A DNA stretch of 37,431 nt from the NCBI GenBank assembly GCA_020161215.1, contig JAIUOM010000030.1, forward strand, positions 1-37,431, written 5' to 3'. A program made the translations under genes and the position numbers. Origin of the DNA: Pseudomonadota bacterium. GTDB taxonomy: Bacteria; Pseudomonadota; Gammaproteobacteria; Burkholderiales; Burkholderiaceae_C. The notes beneath the pieces are model-generated. The model was not told the DNA's origin. It searched no databases and saw nothing but the letters and a program-made list of their open reading frames with translations. Shown here in pieces: positions 25,149 through 32,457 of the stretch; position 1 is the first letter of the stretch, and the number at the start of each line of letters is the position of its first letter.

Positions 25149-27770
25149 ATGCGACCGATCAGCACCCAAAATCTCCTGCTCAAGCGCAGCAAGCAGGAGG
25201 TGGTATTTCTCGCTTCGCCGATGATCGAGCGGTGCGTGGATGTGGCCGCCAAGTCCCTGGAGGAGGGTGAACGCCGAACCGGCTCGGTCGCCGTGCGGCA
25301 GCAGATGGCCGAGGCGCATCTGGCGCTGCTGAAGTACCGCGCGAGCTGGCAGTCGCGCTTTCCGGGGCTGCTGGCCGACGCCATCGACGAGGCCTTGAGC
25401 GAGGCCAGCGAGGGCGTCGAGAGGCGGGCGCCGCCTGTCGGCGAGGACGCGCCGGTGCTGGCCATCATGGACGACGCCGAGGTCTCCCGGTTCGTCGAGC
25501 TGTCGCGCCTGCAGCAGGCCATGATGCCGGTGGTCGAGCACAGCCTGGCCCGGCTCGATTCGCTGATGAGTTCGGTCATGGGCTTGCCGGTGGTGCGGGC
25601 CGATCTCAATCCGCTGCGCCCCGACGTGATGTGCAAGGCGCTGCTGCGGCTGTTCGACGCGCAGCCGATCGAGCCGCACGAGCACATGCACTGGACGCGG
25701 CACATCGCCAAGCCCTTTGCCAAGGAGCTGGAGCAGCTCTACCAGACGGTGATCAAGCTGCTGGAGGAGCAGGGCGTCGAGGAAGCGCGCTACCGGCTGC
25801 GTTTGAGCGAGGGCGGTGGTGGCGTTGCGGGCGCCGGCGGTGCCGGGGCGAGCGGGCGCGAGACGGCGCCCGTGGCCGGTGGTGGCGGCGGCGGCGGTGG
25901 CCCGGGTGGCTTTGGCCCCGGCGGGCCGGTGGCCGGCGCCGTGGGTGCCTTGGGCGACGATGCCGACGCGCTGCGTCAGCGCCGCGCGCCGTTGCCGCCG
26001 ATGGCCGAGCTGGCGCGGTCCACGCCCGATGCCTCGCGCGCCGTGCTGCGCGATTTTCTGTACCGTCCGCAATGGATCGCCCAGTACGACGAGCCGTTGC
26101 CGGCGGGGTTCTACGACGCGGCGCACCAGCAACTGACCGAACTGGCGGCCTGGGCCGAGCCGGCCTACGACGCCGCGGCACGGGCCGACCTGGAGGCCGC
26201 CGAGCGGCGCCAGAGCGTGGTCGACCGCGCGCCGCGCCCGGTCGAGGTCGGCATGGCGCTGCCGCCCGAGCAGTGGGCCGAGCAGGCCTCGGCCCGCACC
26301 CGCACCCGCACCCTGCTGGAGCTGAAAACCCAGGCGCGCCAGATCAGCCAGGTGCTGGGCCTGGACGCCGTGCGCACCCTGGTCGGCCAGGTGGCCGCCG
26401 ACGAGCGCGTGCTGGCGCCCGTGCGCGAGGCCGTGGTGGCCCTGGAGCCGGCGCTGTTGCGCCTGGCCGTGCAGGACCCGCGCTTCCTGGGCAACGATCA
26501 GCATCCGGCGCGCCGCCTGATCGAGGGCGTGGCGCAGCGCAGCTTCCGGTACAACGACGTCTACGCGCCCGAGTTCGAGCAGTTCATGGCGCCGGTGCGC
26601 GAGGCGGTGCGCGAGCTGGACGCCGACACGGCGATCGACGCCACCGCCTTCGAAACCCGATGGCAGGGGCTGCAGTCCAACTGGGCGGCGCAGGATGCCG
26701 GCGAGGAGCAGGCGCGCGAGAAGGGCCTGCGCTCGATGCGCTTCGCCCAGGAGCGCCAGGCCCTGGCCGACAAGATCGCCTGGGAGTTCAGCTTGCGCTC
26801 GGACTTGCAGGGCGTGCCCGGGGTGGTGGTGGATTTCCTGTTCCGCGACTGGTCGCTGGTCATCGCGCACGCCCAGCTCACCTCCGACACCGGCAGCCAG
26901 CTCGACCCCGGGGGGTACCTGGCGGTGGTCACCGATCTGCTGTGGAGCGTCAAGCGCGATGCGGTGCTCAAGCAGCCAGCGCGCCTGTTCGAGATTCTGC
27001 CGGGCATGATCCAGAAGCTGCGCCAGGGCCTGGACATGCTGGGCATGGACCCGGGCGAGGCCGAGGTGTTCTTCGAGGCCCTGATGCGCTACCACAACCC
27101 GGTGCTGCGCCTGCGCCGGCTGCGCAGCGCGCGCGACGCCATGGTTTCGGGGATGGGCGGCTTGGGCGGCGACAGCGGCGGGGTGCCGCTGGACATGCCG
27201 GTGGACACCGAGCCGCTGCCCCTGGAGCGTCTGAAGCCGCGCGCCGCCGAGCAGCCCTGGTTGGGTCGCCACGACCTGGTGGCCACCGGGTTTCACGACG
27301 AGGTCGCCAGCGCGCACGGGGCGCTGTCTGGTCACGCGCCGCTGGACAGCCGGGCCGGTTTCGTCGATTCCGAGCTGGCCGCCGAGGTCACCGAGGTGGC
27401 CTCCCTGCCCGCCCCCAGTCCGGCCGCCGACACGGTGGCGCCAGCCGCCCCGGTGGCTCCGGTCGAGAGCGAGGACGACGCCCGCGAGCGTGCGCGCCGG
27501 CAGACCGCCGCGCTGCGCACCGGCGACTGGGTGGATCTGCACGTGGGCGGCAAGTGGCGGCGTGCCGAGCTGAGCTGGACCAGCGACAACGGCGCGCTGT
27601 TCATGTTCCTCAGCCGTGGCGGCCGGGCGCACAGCATGACCAAGCGCACCTGCGAGCGCCTGATGCGCGTGCGCCACCTGCGGCCGGTGCACAACGGCGC
27701 GGTGGTCGAGCGCGCGATGCGCCAGATCGCCCAGGGCCCGGCGCCCGCGGCCGACCTGAGCGTGGCCTGA
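25149..27770 (+). CDS. DUF1631-family protein, function unknown
   Basis: An 873-residue protein that I recognise as DUF1631, a family of large cytoplasmic proteins found mainly in beta- and gammaproteobacteria. No signal peptide or membrane segment. A long helical N-terminal part is followed by a Gly-rich linker (DNA 25810-25940, with runs such as AGGGGGGGGPGG), a central helical region (VRTLVGQVAADERVLAPVREAVVALEPALLRLAVQDPRFL), an Ala/Pro-rich linker and a small beta-rich C-terminal domain (DWVDLHVGGKWRRAELSW... LFMFLSRGGRAHSMTKRT) that recalls PilZ-like barrels. ATG 25149 is used; no ribosome site is clear. A role in c-di-GMP or surface signalling has only fold-level support. Confidence 0.82.
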   Translation: MRPISTQNLLLKRSKQEVVFLASPMIERCVDVAAKSLEEGERRTGSVAVRQQMAEAHLALLKYRASWQSRFPGLLADAIDEALSEASEGVERRAPPVGEDAPVLAIMDDAEVSRFVELSRLQQAMMPVVEHSLARLDSLMSSVMGLPVVRADLNPLRPDVMCKALLRLFDAQPIEPHEHMHWTRHIAKPFAKELEQLYQTVIKLLEEQGVEEARYRLRLSEGGGGVAGAGGAGASGRETAPVAGGGGGGGGPGGFGPGGPVAGAVGALGDDADALRQRRAPLPPMAELARSTPDASRAVLRDFLYRPQWIAQYDEPLPAGFYDAAHQQLTELAAWAEPAYDAAARADLEAAERRQSVVDRAPRPVEVGMALPPEQWAEQASARTRTRTLLELKTQARQISQVLGLDAVRTLVGQVAADERVLAPVREAVVALEPALLRLAVQDPRFLGNDQHPARRLIEGVAQRSFRYNDVYAPEFEQFMAPVREAVRELDADTAIDATAFETRWQGLQSNWAAQDAGEEQAREKGLRSMRFAQERQALADKIAWEFSLRSDLQGVPGVVVDFLFRDWSLVIAHAQLTSDTGSQLDPGGYLAVVTDLLWSVKRDAVLKQPARLFEILPGMIQKLRQGLDMLGMDPGEAEVFFEALMRYHNPVLRLRRLRSARDAMVSGMGGLGGDSGGVPLDMPVDTEPLPLERLKPRAAEQPWLGRHDLVATGFHDEVASAHGALSGHAPLDSRAGFVDSELAAEVTEVASLPAPSPAADTVAPAAPVAPVESEDDARERARRQTAALRTGDWVDLHVGGKWRRAELSWTSDNGALFMFLSRGGRAHSMTKRTCERLMRVRHLRPVHNGAVVERAMRQIAQGPAPAADLSVA

Positions 27771-27772
27771 AG

Positions 27773-27793
27773 CCGCCGTTCGGCGGGGGTTTT
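27773..27793 (+). terminator. Probable intrinsic terminator after the DUF1631 gene
   Basis: CCGCC-GTTC-GGCGG (27773-27786) with a stable tetraloop is followed by GGGTTTT. It starts 3 bases after the stop. The T-run is short. Its left part (AAGCCGCCGTTCGGC) recurs at 31457-31471. Confidence 0.6.
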
Positions 27794-27825
27794 CCAGCCG
27801 GCCTTGCGCGCGCTACCATTGGCGC

Positions 27826-28491
27826 ATGACCGCGGTTCCCGACACCCTGGATTTCGACGTAGGCTCCCAACCCACGGCCACCATCGTGGTGCTGCACGGG
27901 CTGGGCGCGAACGGGGGCGACTTTGTTCCCTTCGTGCAGGACGTGGACCTGGGGCCGGTCGGCGCGGTGCGCTGGGTGTTCCCGAACGCGCCGCTGCTGC
28001 CGGTGACGCTGAATGGTGGCTACGTCATGCCGGCGTGGTTCGACATCCGGCCCGATCGCTCCGACGAGGACGTGGCCGGGCTGGCGCGTTCGCAAGCGTC
28101 CATCGAGGCGCTGCTGGCGCGCGAAGTGGCGCGCGGCGTGCCGGCGCGGCGCATCGTGCTGGGCGGTTTCTCGCAAGGCTGCGCCCTGGCGCTGCTGACC
28201 GGGCTGCGTTACCCGCGGCGCCTGGCGGGGGTGTTCGGCCTGTCCGGCTACCTGCCGCGGGCCGGTGCCCTGGCGGCCGAGCGCAGCGCCGCCAACGCCG
28301 ACGTGCCGGTGTTCCTGGCCCATGGCCGCGAGGACGAGATGGTGGTGCTGCCGCGCGCCATCGCCTCACGCGACGTGCTGCTGGCCCAGGGCTACCCGGT
28401 GCAATGGCACGACTACCCGATCGGCCACTCGGTCTGCCCGACCGAGGTGGCGGACCTGCGCACCTGGTTGCGCCAGGTGCTGGCGCGCTGA
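27826..28491 (+). CDS. Carboxylesterase/phospholipase-type alpha/beta hydrolase
   Basis: A 221-residue serine hydrolase of the small carboxylesterase/acyl-protein-thioesterase (YpfH, estB) group. The catalytic triad is readable: Ser116 in LGGFSQGCALAL, Asp170 in HGREDEMV and His201 in YPIGHSVCP. The N-terminal VVLHGLGANGGDFVPFV supplies the oxyanion loop, and FPNAP and MPAWFDI are hallmark strings of the group. No signal peptide, so cytoplasmic. It would hydrolyse short acyl esters. Follows the DUF1631 gene after a probable terminator. Confidence 0.9.
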   Translation: MTAVPDTLDFDVGSQPTATIVVLHGLGANGGDFVPFVQDVDLGPVGAVRWVFPNAPLLPVTLNGGYVMPAWFDIRPDRSDEDVAGLARSQASIEALLAREVARGVPARRIVLGGFSQGCALALLTGLRYPRRLAGVFGLSGYLPRAGALAAERSAANADVPVFLAHGREDEMVVLPRAIASRDVLLAQGYPVQWHDYPIGHSVCPTEVADLRTWLRQVLAR

Positions 28492-28567
28492 CCGGGCCAG
28501 GCCGCCCGGCCATCCGGCCCCAATTTCAAGCCTTTCATGGCCTTGGTCGGCGTCTGATCTTCTTGGG

Positions 28568-28584
28568 TTGCTATCAATTTTGAT
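28568..28584 (+). repeat. GCTATC-type short repeat, copy 3
   Basis: TTGCTATCAATTTTGAT in the 209-bp gap between the esterase and FGE-like genes. ATCAATTTTGAT is itself nearly palindromic. Same core as copies at 17065, 21992, 28671 and 33981. Confidence 0.5.
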
Positions 28585-28670
28585 GTGGTGATGAATCCAC
28601 CAGGCTGGCCCCGTGCCCGGTGGTTTTGGGCGATCATTTTGGGCCGAAGCCGGCGCCCAGCAATCCAAGG

Positions 28671-28688
28671 CAGCTATCGAAAAAGTAG
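28671..28688 (+). repeat. GCTATC-type short repeat, copy 4
   Basis: CAGCTATCGAAAAAGTAG, about 100 bases after copy 3 in the same gap, 12 bases before the FGE-like gene's stop. Two copies in one gap fit a dispersed repeat family. Confidence 0.5.
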
Positions 28689-28700
28689 TCTGTGGGTGGT

Positions 28701-29783
28701 TCAACGGGCGGTCTGCGCCGTGGCGCCGCGCTCGCGCAGCAGCCGCAGGCCCACCAGCACGTAGCGTGTCTCGGGCGTGTTCCAGTTGCGGAACGCCACC
28801 CGCGCGTACAGCGGCCAGGTGTGCCAGGAGCCGCCCCGGCGCACGCGCACGTTGCCGCTGGTCGGGCCCGGCGGATCGTTGGTGGGCGACTCGGCGTAGT
28901 AGTGCTCGCCGTACCAGTCGGCGCACCATTCCCAGGCGTTGCCGATCATGTCGTACAGACCAAAGGCGTTGGGTGCGTAACTGCCCACCGGGGCGGTGAA
29001 CGGGGCGCCGTCGCTGCCGTGGCCGGCCTGCTCGCGCCAGCGCGGCCAGCGCAGCGCGGTTTCTCGGTCGAAGGTGTTGGCGCTGCCCATCAGCACGTCC
29101 GGGTCGTCGCCGGCCGGGTAGCGGGTGCGGGTGCCGCCGCGCGCGGCGTACTCCCATTCGGCCTCGGTGGGCAGGCGGTAGGTGACGCCCTCGCGCTGAC
29201 TCAGCCACTGGGCCATGGCCATGGCGTCGTTCCAGGTGACGTTGACCACCGGGTGCTCGTCGGTCTGGGCAAAGCCGGTGTTTTGCCACGAGTAGCGCGG
29301 ATCACGCCCCTCGAACAAATCCCCGCGCCGGGTGCGCGAAGGCTCGTAGTTGGGGTTGAAGCCGTACGCGCCCGAGCCATCGCGGATCGACTCCGGCACG
29401 TAGCCGGAGGCCTGCAGAAAGCGCTGGAACTGCCCCACCGTGACCTCGGTGGCGCCGAGCCAGAAGGCGCGTGTGATGCGCACCCGGTGCACCGGGCGCT
29501 CGTCGGTCAAATCGGTCAGGCGCTTGGGGTCGGCGTACGGAAAGGCCTGCGCCAGGGCCTGGGGCGATTCGTCGCTGCCCATCAGGAATTCGCCGGCCGG
29601 CACCCGCACGAAGCGGATGCCCAGGCTGTCGGTGAACGGCGCGTCGGGCGCCGCGGGCTGGGCCCGCGGGGTGGTGAGGGGAGGGGGCGCCAGCGGCGGT
29701 GCGGCGCAGGCGGCCAGCAGCAGCGCGCCGAGCACGGCCGCCACACAAGGGCCATGCGGCCAGGTCATACGCGGTTTGGACAT
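28701..29783 (-). CDS. Formylglycine-generating-enzyme-fold lipoprotein, probably not catalytic as an FGE
   Basis: A 360-residue protein: signal peptide with lipobox LAAC (Cys26), a Pro/Ala linker, then a SUMF1/FGE-sulfatase domain with VRVPAGEFLMGSDE, HRVRITRAFWLGATEVTVGQF, HPVVNVTWNDAMAMAQWL, YRLPTEAEWEYAARGG, YDMIGNAWEWCADWYG and RRGGSWHTWPLYARVAFRNW. Genuine FGE enzymes carry two cysteines after RGGS that bind copper; here that stretch is HTWPLYAR, without Cys. It is therefore likely a binding or structural relative on the periplasmic side of a membrane, not the maturase of the sulfatase at 9128. ATG 29783 is chosen because it sits just ahead of the signal peptide. Confidence 0.85.
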   Translation of the reverse strand: MSKPRMTWPHGPCVAAVLGALLLAACAAPPLAPPPLTTPRAQPAAPDAPFTDSLGIRFVRVPAGEFLMGSDESPQALAQAFPYADPKRLTDLTDERPVHRVRITRAFWLGATEVTVGQFQRFLQASGYVPESIRDGSGAYGFNPNYEPSRTRRGDLFEGRDPRYSWQNTGFAQTDEHPVVNVTWNDAMAMAQWLSQREGVTYRLPTEAEWEYAARGGTRTRYPAGDDPDVLMGSANTFDRETALRWPRWREQAGHGSDGAPFTAPVGSYAPNAFGLYDMIGNAWEWCADWYGEHYYAESPTNDPPGPTSGNVRVRRGGSWHTWPLYARVAFRNWNTPETRYVLVGLRLLRERGATAQTAR

Positions 29784-29862
29784 GATTTTGGGATGCTGGC
29801 AGCGCGCCTTGCTGCTGTCAACGCAGAGAAACGCCAAGCGCCAGGCCTTGAGTGGGTTGAGG

Positions 29863-30753
29863 TTAATCGCCGAGGAACAGGGCCGGATCGACCGAAGCCC
29901 GGTTCAAGGACACCGTCCAGTGCAGGTGCGGACCGGTCACGCGGCCGGTGGCGCCGACCGCGCCCAGGCGCTCGCCGGCCGCCAGGCGCTGGCCTTCGCG
30001 CACATCGATGCGGCTCAGGTGGCACATCATCGACAGCAGGCCGCCGCCGTGGTCCAGCCACACCGTGTGGCCGTTGAAGAAGTAGTCGCCGGTGTCGAGC
30101 ACGGTGGCCGGCAGGGGCGCGACCACGGGCGTGCCCGAGGGGGCCGCGATGTCCATGCCGCTGTGCGGGTTGCGCGGCTGGCCGTTGAAGAAGCGGCGCA
30201 GCCCGAACGAGCTGGAGCGGCGCCCCGGCGTGGGCTGGCGCATGCGCAGCTCGCCGGCCGGCGGCGCGCTGAAGGTGGCGATCACCGCCTGCTGGTGGGC
30301 GCGCTCACGTTCGTGGCGCGCCAGGTCCTCGGGCGACAGATCGACGGTGCGCGGCGAAACCTTCAGGTGCTGTTCGGTGTAGCGCTTGGGCGCGATGGCG
30401 TAGGCGAGCCGGCGCTCGGCCTCGCCATCGGCCTGCACGCGCACGTTGGCCGTGCCCGGCGCGGCCGACAGCGGAATGCCGACCAGTGCCGTCCAGACGA
30501 TGGCGTCCCCGGTCACCAGCAGCGGCGACTCGTCGGCGAAGGCGCGCGGCCGCTCGGCGGACGGCCCCAGCTGCAGGCGCGCCACGCCACCGGGCACCCG
30601 GGCTTCGCGCGGCCACAGGCGCGGGGCCTCCGGCTCGGGTGCGGCCCAGGCGCGCGGCAGGGCCAGCGCGGCCAGTGTGCCCAGCAGGCCGGAGCGTCGC
30701 CCTGGCGAGGGCAGCGGCGTGTGACGAGGCAATGTATTTGTCCGTAAAATCAT
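29863..30753 (-). CDS. M23-family peptidase (LytM-type peptidoglycan endopeptidase)
   Basis: A 296-residue exported protein. A signal peptide is present (RRSGLLGTLAALALPRAWA). An N-terminal immunoglobulin-like or barrel region is followed by the M23 domain with all zinc and catalytic residues: His197 and Asp201 in PHSGMDIAAPSGTPV and His276/His278 in GPHLHWTVSL; GRRSSSFGLRRFFNG lies ahead of the first motif. It should cleave peptidoglycan cross-bridges in the periplasm. It lies 79 bases upstream of the FGE-fold lipoprotein on the same strand, so both envelope proteins may be co-transcribed, and is divergent from bacteriohemerythrin. Confidence 0.92.
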   Translation of the reverse strand: MILRTNTLPRHTPLPSPGRRSGLLGTLAALALPRAWAAPEPEAPRLWPREARVPGGVARLQLGPSAERPRAFADESPLLVTGDAIVWTALVGIPLSAAPGTANVRVQADGEAERRLAYAIAPKRYTEQHLKVSPRTVDLSPEDLARHERERAHQQAVIATFSAPPAGELRMRQPTPGRRSSSFGLRRFFNGQPRNPHSGMDIAAPSGTPVVAPLPATVLDTGDYFFNGHTVWLDHGGGLLSMMCHLSRIDVREGQRLAAGERLGAVGATGRVTGPHLHWTVSLNRASVDPALFLGD

Positions 30754-30836
30754 GCAGAAAAAGAACAGCAGGGCGGCGGGTCGGGTGTTTCAACTGGTCG
30801 GATTGTCTTGCGGAAATCTCGGGGAAAACCCTCAAA

Positions 30837-30879
30837 CTTGACGTGCGTCAAGTGCGATAGGGGGTGACATGGGGATACT
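30837..30879 (+). promoter_or_regulatory. FNR/DNR-like box with a class II-spaced -10
   Basis: CTTGACG-TG-CGTCAAG is a perfect inverted repeat and contains TTGAC-N4-GTCAA (30838-30851), one change per half from the FNR consensus TTGAT-N4-ATCAA. GATACT at 30874-30879 would be the -10; with +1 at 30886 the box is centred at -41.5, the class II activator position. This suggests that the bacteriohemerythrin gene responds to low oxygen or nitric oxide. Confidence 0.6.
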
Positions 30880-30918
30880 GCCAGACATCGACTGATACTT
30901 ATTTTCGGAGGTGTGACC

Positions 30919-31425
30919 ATGGCTATCCTGAACTGGGTTCCCGAGCTGGAGACCGGTATTGCCGAGATCGACACCCAGCACAAACGCATTCTCGACTACA
31001 TCAACCGGCTCTATGAGCTGCGCCAGACCCACGACCGCGCGGGCCTGGGCGAGGTGATCAGCGAAATGGTGGACTACACCATGTCGCACTTCGCGTTCGA
31101 GGAAAGCATGATCGAGAGCGCCGGCTACATGTTCGCCGGCCCCCACAAGCGCGTGCACGAGCTGTTCACGCGCAAGGTGGCCGAGATGCAAAGCCGCTTC
31201 GACGCCGGGGAGGACGTGGCCACCGAGCTGCACGGCATGCTCTCGCGCTGGCTGTTCAACCACATCCGCAACGAAGACCACGGCTACATCGACACCGTGC
31301 AGACCTACTTGCGCATGACGGCCGGTCACCGGGATTCGGAGAAAAAGCAGCTGAAGGACGAAGTGCTGCGCGAACTGGAATCCCGTTCGCAAAAGAAAGG
31401 CTGGTTCAGCCGGCTTTTCGGCTGA
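30919..31425 (+). CDS. Bacteriohemerythrin
   Basis: A 168-residue non-haem di-iron, oxygen-binding protein. All iron ligands are present: His21 (DTQHKRI), His57 and Glu61 (SHFAFEES), His76 and His80 (PHKRVHELF), His115 and Asp120 (NHIRNEDHGY). The C-terminal ~35 residues are charged and resemble extensions of other bacterial members. GGAGG at 30907-30911 lies 7 bases before ATG 30919. It could bind oxygen or NO in the cytoplasm, for delivery or sensing. The upstream FNR-like box fits control by oxygen or nitrogen oxides. Confidence 0.93.
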   Translation: MAILNWVPELETGIAEIDTQHKRILDYINRLYELRQTHDRAGLGEVISEMVDYTMSHFAFEESMIESAGYMFAGPHKRVHELFTRKVAEMQSRFDAGEDVATELHGMLSRWLFNHIRNEDHGYIDTVQTYLRMTAGHRDSEKKQLKDEVLRELESRSQKKGWFSRLFG

Positions 31426-31427
31426 AC
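31404..31427 (+). terminator. Hairpin spanning the bacteriohemerythrin stop codon
   Basis: GTTCAGCCG (31404-31412), GCTTTT loop, CGGCTGAAC (31419-31427) form an exact 9-bp stem that includes the TGA stop. There is no T-run after it, so it is a weak terminator or an mRNA-end stabiliser. Confidence 0.45.
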
Positions 31428-31455
31428 GGCCCACCGGGCGCTTCTGTCTGGTCGG

Positions 31456-31474
31456 CAAGCCGCCGTTCGGCTTG
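31456..31474. terminator. Second hairpin between bacteriohemerythrin and the GntR gene
   Basis: CAAGCCG-CCGTT-CGGCTTG is a perfect 7-bp stem in the gap between two convergent genes (stops at 31425 and 31493), so it could serve both strands. It shares AAGCCGCCGTTCGGC with the terminator at 27773. No T-run. Confidence 0.45.
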
Positions 31475-31492
31475 GGGCCATGGCGATGCCCC

Positions 31493-32131
31493 TCAGTTGG
31501 CGGCCGTCAGGCCGCTGCGAAAGTGCTTGCGCATGCCTTGGGCGGCGCGCGCGCCGTCGCGCGCCCGCAGCGCCGCCATCAGCTCGCGGTGCTCGGTCAG
31601 GGATTCCTCCAGCCGGCCCGCCTTCAGCAGCGAATGCTGGCGGTGCAGCTTCATCACCTTGCGCAAATCCTGCACCACCTGCAGGCGCCACTTGTTGTCG
31701 GCCAGCTCCAGCAGGCGCAGGTGAAAGGCTTCGTTGATGGCGAAAAAGCGCTCGGCGTCGCCGACCGCCGCCTCCAGGTCGGCGTGCAGGGCCGTCAGTT
31801 CGGCCAACTGCGCCGCGCTGGCCTGGCAGGCCACCACCTCGACGGCGTCGGTCTCCAGCAAGGTCAACAGGTGGTAGACGTCGGCCAAGTCCTTGCTCGA
31901 CGCCTCGGTCACGAAGGCGCCGCGCCGCACCTTCATGGTCACCAAGCCCTCGGCGGCCAGTACCTTCAGCGCCTCGCGCAAGGGCGTGCGGCTGATGCCC
32001 AGCTCCTGGGCGATGCGCAGCTCGTCGATCCAGTCGCCAGGCGTCAGTTCACGGTTGAAGATGCGCTGTCGCAGGCGCTCGGCAACCTCTTCGTACAGCG
32101 CACGCGGTGTGAGGCGAACGACGTTGTTCAT
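31493..32131 (-). CDS. GntR-family regulator, FadR subfamily (FCD domain)
   Basis: A 212-residue regulator. The winged helix-turn-helix is LYEEVAERLRQRIFNRELTPGDWIDE with GISRTPLREALKVLAAEGLV; the C-terminal FCD domain has metal-ligand-like Asp and His positions (HADLE... INEAFHLRLLE... TEHRELMAAL). FadR-type GntR proteins respond to acyl-CoAs or organic acids. It is divergent from the methylmalonyl-CoA mutase gene with 326 bases between, so control of propionyl-/methylmalonyl-CoA metabolism is the best guess. An alternative is an unrelated target elsewhere in the genome. Confidence 0.9.
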   Translation of the reverse strand: MNNVVRLTPRALYEEVAERLRQRIFNRELTPGDWIDELRIAQELGISRTPLREALKVLAAEGLVTMKVRRGAFVTEASSKDLADVYHLLTLLETDAVEVVACQASAAQLAELTALHADLEAAVGDAERFFAINEAFHLRLLELADNKWRLQVVQDLRKVMKLHRQHSLLKAGRLEESLTEHRELMAALRARDGARAAQGMRKHFRSGLTAAN

Positions 32132-32457
32132 CGAGTTTAAGAAAAATTTTTAACCGATTGTACGTCGGGGAATGGATTTTGAATTAATAATTACGGAATT
32201 CAGGTGGCAGCCAGCCATCGGGTGAGCACGGGACTGACCGCGCCGGTTGCCGGTGGCGCGGGCGAGATCGGACCGAGGCCCGCGTCCACTTGGCGAACGG
32301 CCGAGTGACGTGCATGCTTTCCCGCTGGTCGAGCGCTCCCGCGCGGCAGGGTGGCCGGGCCAACAGTGGCCGGCGCACGCCTGACGCGGCAGGCGTGCCG
32401 GCACACCGGTCACTTGAGCCCCTTTTTTGTCCCACATCGTCCCCGCGAGCCACACAC
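32132..32457. other. 326-bp divergent regulatory region (GntR and mutase genes)
   Basis: The 70 bases next to the GntR start are AT-rich. They hold a possible minus-strand -10 TACAAT (32162-32157), AAAAATTTTT next to the start, CCGA-N7-TCGG (32154-32168) and GAATT-N11-AATTC (32181-32201), any of which could be the GntR operator. The rest, 32202-32457, is GC-rich with no clear sigma-70 promoter for the mutase and no cobalamin-riboswitch features I could see. Confidence 0.4.

Noticed and set aside
25086-27692. An 868-residue minus-strand frame opposite the DUF1631 gene
   Set aside because: His/Gln/Arg-rich shadow frame with no motif; the plus-strand gene has family similarity.
28701-29783. FGE-fold protein as the maturase of the sulfatase at 9128
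   Set aside because: The two active-site cysteines are absent and the protein is an exported lipoprotein, while the sulfatase has no signal peptide.
32202-32457. Cobalamin riboswitch upstream of the mutase
   Set aside because: No B12-box-like sequence or convincing set of conserved helices was seen in this GC-rich stretch.
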